Positions 1-7,710 of a stretch of 64,000 nt of DNA are shown one piece after another (the stretch's first letter is position 1; every line of letters begins with the position of its first letter). Source of the stretch: Clostridium gelidum (GTDB lineage Bacteria; Bacillota; Clostridia; Clostridiales; Clostridiaceae). Both the position numbers and the translations under genes were made by a program. The notes below the pieces were generated by a model, which saw only the letters and a program-made list of their open reading frames with translations, ran no database searches and was not told the DNA's origin. Location: contig NZ_AP024849.1 in NCBI RefSeq assembly GCF_019977655.1, positions 2,265,001-2,329,000 on the forward strand, given 5' to 3'.

Positions 1-25
1 TGGTACCTTTTTGAATATAACTCAT
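1..25 (-). CDS. 5' end of a gene leaving the window, possible MFS transporter
   Basis: Only the first eight codons lie in the window (start codon at 25-23, reading MSYIQKGT). A GGAG ribosome binding site sits at 38-35 on the minus strand with normal spacing. The N-terminal string resembles the start of YnfM-type major facilitator transporters in clostridia, but eight residues cannot prove this. The gene would run leftwards, away from the helicase-like gene. Confidence 0.3.
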
Positions 26-252
26 AATTATTCACTCCAGACTTCATCTTATAGTACTAATTATTATAATTTTAGCACAATCCTCCTGGTGTTAAATTTA
101 CAAAAAAGGCTTTAAATCTCATATTTACGTATGATAACGTTTATAAGTTTAAATTACATTCGTTCTTATTAAAATACTGTGATGTAAGTTTTTATTTTAT
201 GCTTAGAAAATAATTCATATGCATTTGAAGTTGTAGACATGGATGTAGATGG

Positions 253-297
253 TTTAAAGCTTAGATTTTTATGCTTATAGAAAATCTAAGCTTTAAA
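253..297. terminator. long perfect hairpin, possible terminator
   Basis: Two 17-bp arms (253-269 and 281-297) are perfectly complementary around an 11-base loop. No clean U-run follows, so it may end transcription poorly or be a remnant of a lost gene. The rest of 26-525 is AT-rich and holds no gene I recognise; 380-480 shows a short open stretch without a start or a known family. Confidence 0.4.
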
Positions 298-525
298 TAT
301 TTTATGTAAATTTATGTTATAATAAACATGAAAATTGGTAAGCTCTTCAGAAACCAGTTATGAGATAGTTTTAAGTTACTATAATTTACAAGGGTTTAAT
401 ATAGCAGTAAAACATACAGAGAAAGCTTTAGTTTGGAATCAAATTTTAAAGAGGCTTAAAATAGGATTGAAGAGATATTAAAAGATAATTAAGACGTATA
501 GAATAGAACATGAGGAGTAATTATT

Positions 526-2259
526 TTGAATATTGAAAATAGTATAATTTTTATAAATGATGAAGATAAAACAGAAGAGGTAGCAGGCTGTTATCAAATA
601 GAAGATGATAAAATTGAAGTGGAATTAAATAATGGTGAAAGTAATATTTATGATAATAGCCAAGTTAAGCTTAGTATAAAATGTGAACCTATTGAAATTA
701 AGAATGTTGTAATATATGAAAATAAAGTTCAAATGTCAAATATTTTAAAGGTAATAATTTTTGATGAATTTGATAAAATAAGAATTATTTTCGAAAATGG
801 AAGCAGTAAGTTATACTCAAGAGATCAATTAGATATTAAGGATAATGGACTTTTTGAACCTGTTGTAGAGAATAATTTTAGGTATCTTAGAGAGATTTCA
901 AAGCAGCTTGATTTATATAATGATTATAATGGAGTAAGTAAAATATTTGAAGATATATCTGTGATAAATCCTAACAGTGCACTTGTAAATTATTTAAATC
1001 CAAAATCAATTGAAATAAGAGATGATTTTGATTTTGCAATATATCCCTTTGGGTTTGATTTAAATCAAAAAGAAGCAGTAGAAAAAGCTCTTAGTAGTCA
1101 AATAAACATTATAGAGAGCTCATCTGTAACAAGCAGAACTGAGGTTATTTTAAATATTACTGCAACTGCTGTTTTAGAGGGGAAAAGTGTAGCAATAGTA
1201 ACTAAGGATGATTTTTCAGTATTAAAATATCTAGAAATACTTAAACAATCAGATATTGATTTTACTGTGAATCATTTAAAAGAGAATGAAACAAACAGTT
1301 TTCAAAATAATTGTGAACAGTGGATTATTAGAAATTCCGGCAGCAAGTTTGAGAGTGAAAATCTATCTGATAAAAAAGCAGATTTGGTCAGTATTCAAAA
1401 TGGGTTAGTTGAAAAATTGGAAAATCAAACTAAAATTGAAAGTTTAGAAATACAAAAGTACTATTCATTAACTGAAAAAACTAATCTCGAAAAAGCTATT
1501 GGAACCGAAAAAGTTAAAATACCAGATTCTCTGCTTAGCTTTAGCCAAGAGAAGATTTTAGCCTTTAAGGAAGAATATAGCTTGATTATTAAAACGCAAG
1601 GACATATCAGCTTTTGGCGAAAAATAATATTTATATTCAAATATAATATTTTGGATTTTAGTTTCTATAATATTAAATTTGAAATATTAGAAAATGCTTT
1701 AAATGAAGTTTATAATGATTTAAAAATTGATGGGATAGATGATGAAATAAAATTAATAAAGAATAATTTAGATAAGAGTAAAATTGACAGTGAAATAGAA
1801 AAAATCAAAGAGAAATCAATGGAAATATTAAAGTGCGGTCTATATGAATGCTTTAAAAATAGTGAAGAAATGAACATTTCCAAAGGAGAAGGAGAAAGCG
1901 AACCATTAAAGAAAAAAAGAAACTATCCTATAGTAACTTCAGCAATAGATTTCTTTATAAATTCAATTGATAATAAGTGTATTTTTGATTATGTGATTCT
2001 TGACGAAGCTTCAGATATGGATATAGTTACAGGTGCTTTAGCTTTTGCAAGAGGAAAAAACATTATTGTAATTGATGATTTGAACCAGCTGCAAACCCGA
2101 TTGGATGATACTATAGCTAATGGACTTATGGAAATTTTTGATATGAATGAAGTAAATCCAGGATATAAATATATAGACAATTCATTAATATCCTCACTTG
2201 ACCAATTATTTGAACAAGTTCCCAAAACAGTTCTAACTAATGAGCACAGACCCTTATAG
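526..2259 (+). CDS. truncated superfamily-1 helicase-like protein with destroyed ATPase motifs
   Basis: The 577-aa product looks like the N-terminal part of the large AAA/Upf1-like superfamily-1 helicases of Firmicutes. The conserved segment FAIYPFGFDLNQKEAVEKAL (about residue 170) normally precedes a GPPGTGKT P-loop. Here that loop reads SSSVTSRT, so the Lys and the glycines are gone. The Walker B region is kept as VILDEASD (about 488), but the following GDxxQL is DDLNQL. The usual helicase motif with EHYRCHP ends abruptly as NEHRPL and a stop. The C-terminal RecA-like half is missing. The start is TTG with GAGGAG upstream. It is probably a fossil or a protein reused without ATP hydrolysis. 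The frame has stayed open, which is unusual for a dead gene. Confidence 0.6.
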   Translation: MNIENSIIFINDEDKTEEVAGCYQIEDDKIEVELNNGESNIYDNSQVKLSIKCEPIEIKNVVIYENKVQMSNILKVIIFDEFDKIRIIFENGSSKLYSRDQLDIKDNGLFEPVVENNFRYLREISKQLDLYNDYNGVSKIFEDISVINPNSALVNYLNPKSIEIRDDFDFAIYPFGFDLNQKEAVEKALSSQINIIESSSVTSRTEVILNITATAVLEGKSVAIVTKDDFSVLKYLEILKQSDIDFTVNHLKENETNSFQNNCEQWIIRNSGSKFESENLSDKKADLVSIQNGLVEKLENQTKIESLEIQKYYSLTEKTNLEKAIGTEKVKIPDSLLSFSQEKILAFKEEYSLIIKTQGHISFWRKIIFIFKYNILDFSFYNIKFEILENALNEVYNDLKIDGIDDEIKLIKNNLDKSKIDSEIEKIKEKSMEILKCGLYECFKNSEEMNISKGEGESEPLKKKRNYPIVTSAIDFFINSIDNKCIFDYVILDEASDMDIVTGALAFARGKNIIVIDDLNQLQTRLDDTIANGLMEIFDMNEVNPGYKYIDNSLISSLDQLFEQVPKTVLTNEHRPL

Positions 2260-2274
2260 CAACTTCAACACGAC

Positions 2275-2310
2275 CTGTCTTAGAAGTACCAAAGGAGAGA
2301 ACAAAAACTC
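2275..2310. repeat. copy A of a short dispersed repeat
   Basis: These 36 bases match 45969-46004 at 28 of 36 positions by eye, in the same orientation. Read on the minus strand both copies encode FVL-x-x-GTS-x-T. Copy A abuts the point where the helicase-like gene is cut off, so it may mark a rearrangement junction. The family is not known to me. Confidence 0.4.
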
Positions 2311-2475
2311 CGTTAAACACTTAATATATTATAGATATTTACATAATTTGATAACATAATAAATAAAAAAATGTTAAAATAGATCAATGAAAGTGATTAA
2401 ATTTATCACTAAAATTCCTATTTAAAGTATGTTATTCTATATTACATAAAACAAAAGGAAATATTTTCATAAATT

Positions 2476-2490
2476 AAACTACAGAAAATT
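2476..2490. promoter_or_regulatory. possible CodY box upstream of leuA
   Basis: The 15 bases match the CodY consensus AATTTTCWGAAAATT at 12 positions. A weaker partial match (11/15) lies just upstream at about 2461-2476, and a third overlaps the first codons of the gene. CodY control of branched-chain amino acid genes is established in low-GC Gram-positives. In DNA this AT-rich such matches also arise by chance. Confidence 0.25.
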
Positions 2491-2586
2491 ATTGTTTAGG
2501 TACATGAAAGATAATAATAGAGAACTTGTTTGTAAATGTTATTTGAATGTTATTTATGAAATATTTATATTGGGAGAGTGATAGGG

Positions 2587-4587
2587 ATGGAAAATTTTCA
2601 AAAATATAAAAAAATGTATTTTATGCCACCAGTAGTGACACATGATTGGGTAAAGAAAGATTATATAGATAAGGCTCCTAGATGGTGCAGCGTGGATTTA
2701 CGTGATGGAAACCAAGCATTAATTGAGCCTATGAGCTTAGAAGAAAAATTAGAATTCTTTAATATGTTGGTAAAGATAGGTTTTAAGGAAATTGAAGTAG
2801 GATTTCCAGCATCTTCTGAAACAGAATATGAGTTTATAAGAACATTGATTGAGAAAAACATGATTCCAGAAGATGTTTCAATTCAGGTATTAACTCAGTC
2901 CAGAAAACATATTATTAAAAGAACTTTTGAAGCAGTTAAAGGAGCACCACATGCTGTGATTCATTTATATAACTCAGTATCTGTTGCTCAAAGAGAGCAA
3001 GTCTTTGGCAAATCTAAGGAAGAAATTAAAAAGCTTGCTGTAGATGGAGCCAAGCTTTTGAAAAAAATAGCAGAAGAAGAAAATGGTAATTATTCATTTC
3101 AATATAGCCCAGAAAGTTTTCCGGGAACAGAAGTAGATTATGCACTAGAAGTGTGTAATGCAGTTTTAGATGTTTGGAAACCAACAAAAGAAAAGAAGGT
3201 AATTATTAATATTCCTACTACGGTTGAAAATGCAATGCCACACGTATTTGCGTGTCAGGTTGAATATATTCATAAAAATTTAAAATATAGGGAAGCTGTA
3301 ACTTTATGTTTGCATCCACATAATGATAGAGGGTCTGGGGTAAGTGATGCAGAATTTGGCATACTTGCAGGAGCTGATAGAGTAGAAGGAACTCTATTTG
3401 GAAATGGGGAGAGAACAGGTAATGTAGATATAATTACAGTTGCTATGAATCTTTATTCTCATGGAGTAGATCCTAAATTAAACTTTAGAAATATGATTGA
3501 AATATGCGAAACTTATGAAAAGTTGACTAGAATGCAAGTAAGTATGCGCCAGCCTTATGCTGGTGAATTGGTGTTCACTGCTTTTTCAGGTTCACATCAA
3601 GATGCTATTTCAAAGGGAATGAAATGGCGTGAAAATAAAGAATGTAAGAATTGGGATGTTCCATATTTACCTATTGATCCAATGGATGTTGGACGTCAAT
3701 ATGACTCTGATGTTATCCGTATTAACAGTCAATCGGGAAAGGGTGGCGTAGCTTATATATTACAAAAGAATTTCGGAATTTCACTTCCAAAAGAGATGCA
3801 AGAAGATTTTGGATATACAGTTAAGGATGTATCAGATAAAGCTCATAAAGAATTAACACCTGAAGGTATTTATAAGATTTTTGAAGAGAAATATATTCGT
3901 AACTCTCATGTGTTTCAAGTTCCAGAATGTCATTTTAGACAAGGCACAGAAATGACAGCAGATACTACAATTTGCCACGGTGGGAAAACAGAGTGTGTAA
4001 CAGCTCAAGGAAATGGAAGATTAGATGCGGTTAGTAATGCAATAAAACTTTATTTTCAAATTGATTATGAACTAGAAGTATATGCAGAACATTCATTATC
4101 TAGAGGTTCATCTTCAAAAGCAGTCACTTATGTAGGAATAAAATGTCATGATAGGCTTTATTGGGGAGTGGGAATAGAAACCGATATTATTAATTCTTCT
4201 ATTGCAGCCTTAGCAGTAGCAGTCAATCAATTAGAAGAAATTAAAAATATGAAAAGATCCGATGAAAGAATGACAGAAGTACTAAGCTATATTCAATCTA
4301 ATTATAAGACTGTCACATTAGAAAAACTTTCAGAAACATTTTATTTGTCTAAGCCTTACTTATCAAAATATATTAAGGAAAGCACAAATATTACATTTGG
4401 AGATATAGTAAAGCAAATTAGAATGGATAAGGCAAAGAGTTTATTAAAAGGAAGCGGGATGACAGTAGAGAATATTGCAGAGCAAGTAGGATATCAAAAT
4501 GTAGAACACTTTTTGAGATTATTTAAAAAAGCATATGGAATGACGCCAGTAGAATTTAGAAATAATATACCTAATCAAAATAGCTAA
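2587..4587 (+). CDS. leuA: 2-isopropylmalate synthase fused to an AraC-type HTH domain
   Basis: The protein condenses acetyl-CoA with 2-oxoisovalerate, the first step of leucine synthesis. Residues 1-550 are a complete LeuA of the long (fungal-like) type. The DRE-TIM barrel starts at WCSVDLRDGNQ, the metal-binding HPHNDRGSG is present, and a LeuA dimer/regulatory domain follows (GRLDAVSNAIK onward). From about residue 558 to the end lies an extra domain of about 100 residues with the two helix-turn-helices of AraC/XylS proteins (LSKPYLSKYIKE, then VGYQNVEHFLRLFKKAYGMTP). ATG at 2587 is preferred over GTG at 2578 because GGGAGAG lies 8 bases before it. The gene stands alone; no leuB, leuC or leuD is nearby. 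The enzyme part is secure; DNA binding is inferred from the fused domain. Confidence 0.9.
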   Translation: MENFQKYKKMYFMPPVVTHDWVKKDYIDKAPRWCSVDLRDGNQALIEPMSLEEKLEFFNMLVKIGFKEIEVGFPASSETEYEFIRTLIEKNMIPEDVSIQVLTQSRKHIIKRTFEAVKGAPHAVIHLYNSVSVAQREQVFGKSKEEIKKLAVDGAKLLKKIAEEENGNYSFQYSPESFPGTEVDYALEVCNAVLDVWKPTKEKKVIINIPTTVENAMPHVFACQVEYIHKNLKYREAVTLCLHPHNDRGSGVSDAEFGILAGADRVEGTLFGNGERTGNVDIITVAMNLYSHGVDPKLNFRNMIEICETYEKLTRMQVSMRQPYAGELVFTAFSGSHQDAISKGMKWRENKECKNWDVPYLPIDPMDVGRQYDSDVIRINSQSGKGGVAYILQKNFGISLPKEMQEDFGYTVKDVSDKAHKELTPEGIYKIFEEKYIRNSHVFQVPECHFRQGTEMTADTTICHGGKTECVTAQGNGRLDAVSNAIKLYFQIDYELEVYAEHSLSRGSSSKAVTYVGIKCHDRLYWGVGIETDIINSSIAALAVAVNQLEEIKNMKRSDERMTEVLSYIQSNYKTVTLEKLSETFYLSKPYLSKYIKESTNITFGDIVKQIRMDKAKSLLKGSGMTVENIAEQVGYQNVEHFLRLFKKAYGMTPVEFRNNIPNQNS

Positions 4588-4686
4588 CACACTTACCTTC
4601 GTAATATATAATTATATTGGCTAAATTATTAATACTAAGGATAAAGAAATAATAGATTTTATGAAGAGCTGTAAAAAATAGCATAC

Positions 4687-4727
4687 ATACCCCTCACGTT
4701 GAAACTACTACACAACATGAGGGGTAT
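4687..4727. terminator. terminator between convergent genes
   Basis: Arms of 15 bases (4687-4701 and 4713-4727) pair with one mismatch or wobble around an 11-base loop. The hairpin sits between leuA, ending at 4587, and the minus-strand gene ending at 4759. Modest T-runs lie on both sides, so it can serve both genes. Confidence 0.7.
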
Positions 4728-4758
4728 TTTGTAATTCTTCAGGAGTCACACATAATAT

Positions 4759-5475
4759 TTAAAAAATTGCTACATACTGATTATCTAAAATAAACATATT
4801 ATCTTTCCACTTTAAGGTATTTAAAACATAGCCTAAAGAGTCTGCGTTATATCTTCCAGCTATCTTTTGATAAGCTAGCAGCTCATATACATTATTTGAA
4901 TCAAAATCTACTGGATATAAGCCACTTAAAGGATTTACAAATCCGCTAATGGGACTTTTCAGCTTACCGTTCTCGTAATATATTTCATGTAGATACTCAT
5001 CATCTCTACTAGTAGATATATCTATAATGTAGTTTTTATTATTTTTTCTACTGATAACCTGAGCCTTGTAGTTATCCTTATAAGTAACTTCATAGTTATA
5101 TTCCTCGGTGTATGAATTAAAATCAAACATCAATCGTGGAGTATTATTTATAAAGGAATAAATGTAATGATACATTATTGCACCACTTCCACCTGAATCA
5201 ATACTTATGAAGATATCATCGATACCATCTCCAGTAAATTCTCCTAAAAAAAGCCTTGGGTTATATCCTAAATTGTCACTCAGAGGAATGCTAATAAATC
5301 TGCCTGTTCTCCCATCCTGTATTACAAGGGTAATGTTTTGAGTAAATGGACTATCTGATGTTTTTATACCTGTTAAATACACATTATCAGGTATTCCATC
5401 ACCATTTACATCTCCGCTTGAGAAGGAAACGATACTTTGGACTGTCATGTCATCTCTGAAAAAACTATTATACAT
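4759..5475 (-). CDS. FG-GAP/VCBS-like repeat protein of unknown function
   Basis: A 238-aa protein with calcium-loop-like repeats, DVNGDGIPD (about residues 22-30) and EFTGDGIDDIFIS (about 98-110), and a third weak one, DFDSNNVYELL, near the C-terminus. Such repeats fold into beta-propeller blades and are common in secreted or spore-associated clostridial proteins. No signal peptide or membrane segment is visible, so it may stay in the cytoplasm or the N-terminus may have been lost. The ribosome binding site AAAGGAAC lies 6-7 bases before the ATG. It is 85 bases downstream of ablB on the same strand, without a terminator between, so cotranscription is possible. The exact function is unknown. 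Confidence 0.6.
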   Translation of the reverse strand: MYNSFFRDDMTVQSIVSFSSGDVNGDGIPDNVYLTGIKTSDSPFTQNITLVIQDGRTGRFISIPLSDNLGYNPRLFLGEFTGDGIDDIFISIDSGGSGAIMYHYIYSFINNTPRLMFDFNSYTEEYNYEVTYKDNYKAQVISRKNNKNYIIDISTSRDDEYLHEIYYENGKLKSPISGFVNPLSGLYPVDFDSNNVYELLAYQKIAGRYNADSLGYVLNTLKWKDNMFILDNQYVAIF

Positions 5476-5560
5476 AACTGTTCCTTTACATTATAGTGTT
5501 TCACATAAATAGTTTATGAATTAAGCGGTAATCTGCTACAGATTTTAGTCTTAGCCATGG

Positions 5561-6409
5561 TTAAAATACCTTACACCATATATTCATATTTTCCAACTGA
5601 CCACAAATATGACAATGATTTATAAGTCTACCTCCATATACATAATCATGTTTGGCAAAGACAATATTCATACCTGTTGAAATAGCTCTAGCTGTACTAT
5701 AAAGTACTTTATAGTTCCTTGTTTTCAAATCTTTTTCAAGCTCAAAAATTAAACGTCCAATAAGACCATGTCCCGTAAATGACTTACTCGTTGCACAATC
5801 TGTAATTTCTGCATTCAGATTAATTGGGTCTGTATCAGCAGAAGCAGCACTTACTATCTTATTTTCATAAACGGCTACTTTAAAAAAGACATTATGGTCC
5901 ATGGCAAACTGGATATAAGTTGAGTTATTCAAAGGTGAAGGATAAGTTTCAAATACTTCATCATACAGCTTAGCTAATTCATCAGCATCTTCTTTTCTTA
6001 CATCTCTAATTGTGTATTGTTCATAGGTTGGATTGATATAATCTTCACTAATATACTCTCTTGATCTAATGAGTACTTCTTCTTCTTCTGGCAAATGCAT
6101 ACTGGTTTTCCGCTTAGATGTAAGAAACTTAGATAAAAAATACGCTGGCTGCCCATTAAGGAATTGATCAATCTTTGCTTCAATTATAAAACCTTGGGAC
6201 TTATAGACATCTATATCTTCTTTAGGAATTATAGAAAATATTTTGCCAATAGTACATTTGTTTTCATAAACTGTAAGCTGATTCATTAAATCTTCCAAAT
6301 CACCTTTAAAACTTAGAATTTTAACTCTTTGATTGAACTCATCAAACTTAATTTTAGCACTTCCATTCTTTATTTGTATTTCTTCCATTTTTGGTAAATC
6401 TAAAAGCAT
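5561..6409 (-). CDS. ablB: beta-lysine N6-acetyltransferase
   Basis: This 282-aa protein is a GNAT-fold acetyltransferase of the AblB/YodP family, which acetylates beta-lysine made from lysine by the 2,3-aminomutase AblA. Nepsilon-acetyl-beta-lysine is a compatible solute in methanogens and some bacteria. The C-terminal half (about 130-260) is the GNAT domain. The C-terminal signature GGRLINHCHICGQ followed by MNIWCK is typical of this family, with two Cys that could bind a metal. The aminomutase gene normally sits beside ablB, but no ablA is seen in this window. The start ATG has GGAAG upstream. The family call is strong; the substrate in this organism is inferred. Confidence 0.82.
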   Translation of the reverse strand: MLLDLPKMEEIQIKNGSAKIKFDEFNQRVKILSFKGDLEDLMNQLTVYENKCTIGKIFSIIPKEDIDVYKSQGFIIEAKIDQFLNGQPAYFLSKFLTSKRKTSMHLPEEEEVLIRSREYISEDYINPTYEQYTIRDVRKEDADELAKLYDEVFETYPSPLNNSTYIQFAMDHNVFFKVAVYENKIVSAASADTDPINLNAEITDCATSKSFTGHGLIGRLIFELEKDLKTRNYKVLYSTARAISTGMNIVFAKHDYVYGGRLINHCHICGQLENMNIWCKVF

Positions 6410-6651
6410 ATAGACACTTCCTTTACTTTTTTTATAACTTATAGAAATTGCATAAGTACCTTTTCTTGATACTTAAAAAATTTATTGGATTATATAATTC
6501 CCTAAATATATTTATGTGCACTTTTATTTTAATTATTCTGTTAAGTAAAGGTAAAAGTATTGAATAATGCTTGTTAGAGAAATTAACCAAACAGCTGTAT
6601 AGTATTTTTACATAAAAAAGGACCCTATTTCTAGAGCTCTATATTTATTAT

Positions 6652-7098
6652 TCACATATGGAAGCTTTCGTTTTTATCACATTTAACAGATGCATCATAA
6701 TTTAGATTATCATAATTTATTGATTTATTATTAATTTCACGTATAATTATGTTAATAAAAATATCATCATTGGATTCCATGTAATTAAGTATGTCTTTTT
6801 CATTTTCTGTTAAAGTCTTTTTATCCTTTAATTTTTTATAAATATTATATTCATCTTCTGTAAAACTATGATTACTTAATAAATTATACTTTATTATTTT
6901 TGATTTTAATTTTACCCATCTATTGAATTTTTTCAATGAACTTATTATTTCTTTAAGAAATTTTTCAGATATTAGCCTAAATAGTTTTGTCAAAGCTTCA
7001 TCAATTATTTTCACTAGAGTAGGTGTAGCAATCCCACCTATGCAACTTATTGTACCAACAAATAGTAATTGCCAGTACTTTTGTATCCAATCCATCAT
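6652..7098 (-). CDS. small membrane-anchored protein of unknown function
   Basis: The 148-aa product has one hydrophobic N-terminal segment (about 8-30, LLFVGTISCIGGIATPTLV), then an amphipathic Lys-rich helical stretch and an acidic, Asn-rich tail. No family was recognised. The start is supported by AGGGGGT seven bases before the first of two consecutive ATGs. It is transcribed away from the peptide gene at 7293. A pore-forming or holin-like protein is possible by size and layout, but nothing specific supports it. Confidence 0.5.
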   Translation of the reverse strand: MMDWIQKYWQLLFVGTISCIGGIATPTLVKIIDEALTKLFRLISEKFLKEIISSLKKFNRWVKLKSKIIKYNLLSNHSFTEDEYNIYKKLKDKKTLTENEKDILNYMESNDDIFINIIIREINNKSINYDNLNYDASVKCDKNESFHM

Positions 7099-7292
7099 GC
7101 TCTTACCCCCTTTATATAATCAATTATACAAAAATTACCAAATTCCTTTAATTTAGCAACTTTAATCAAATGCTAAATCAATTTGTAAAATTTATCGATG
7201 CTATTTTGGTAATATTTCTAGTGATTATAATTTATGATATTGGTTAATATATTATTACAAAACAAAATCATAATTAAGGGAGTGAGATTCAT

Positions 7293-7448
7293 ATGTCTTT
7301 AAATAATACTATAACGAATACAAATTTAGTGTCTAAAAAAATAGAAGATGTAAATAAGGTAAATACTGAGGGTGTTTCAGAAATTGGTTTTCCTAATAAT
7401 AAAGATAAAGGCAAAGGAAAAAAAGGTGGAATAGTTGGAAAGGAATAA
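7293..7448 (+). CDS. 51-aa peptide of unknown function, possible signal peptide precursor
   Basis: The gene has a good ribosome binding site (AAGGGAGTGAG), an ATG start, 51 codons and its own terminator. The product is hydrophilic at the N-terminus, rich in Asn, Thr and Val, and ends in a Lys/Gly-rich block (KDKGKGKKGG) followed by IVGKE. There is no membrane segment and no AgrD-like Cys motif. It directly precedes an orphan sensor kinase. That position and its size suggest a secreted or imported signal, but this is inference only. Confidence 0.5.
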   Translation: MSLNNTITNTNLVSKKIEDVNKVNTEGVSEIGFPNNKDKGKGKKGGIVGKE

Positions 7449-7482
7449 AATCCTAAATATTAAATGAAATGAGAATTTAAAG

Positions 7483-7522
7483 AGACTAGTTACCAAATTA
7501 TAACTTTAGTAACTAGTCTTTT
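7483..7522 (+). terminator. terminator after the 51-aa peptide gene
   Basis: Perfect 11-bp arms AGACTAGTTAC (7483-7493) and GTAACTAGTCT (7509-7519) enclose a 15-base loop and are followed by TTTT. This makes the peptide gene a monocistronic unit. Confidence 0.8.
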
Positions 7523-7528
7523 GTCGAA
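7522..7528 (+). promoter_or_regulatory. exact match to a Spo0A box
   Basis: TGTCGAA is the core 0A box of Spo0A-controlled promoters. It lies just after the peptide-gene terminator and about 180 bases before the orphan kinase gene. Several such heptamers are expected by chance in 64 kb of this composition, so it is suggestive only. Confidence 0.25.
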
Positions 7529-7710
7529 TTGTACAAACTTATGCAAAAGATGTAGATTTATAATATTATTTATTATATTATGTTAGTAAAGCGTAGTATA
7601 TATTTAGAGATAAACTGTTTTACGAGGAAAAAGTAAATATAAAATAAAAAAACATATTAACTTTATTATAAATTGAAAAAATTTTATACCATAAGTAAAA
7701 GGAGAATTAA

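Noticed and set aside
2311..2577. T-box or leader peptide for leuA
   Set aside because: No GGTGG-type T-box motif, no run of Leu codons and no terminator/antiterminator pair was found.
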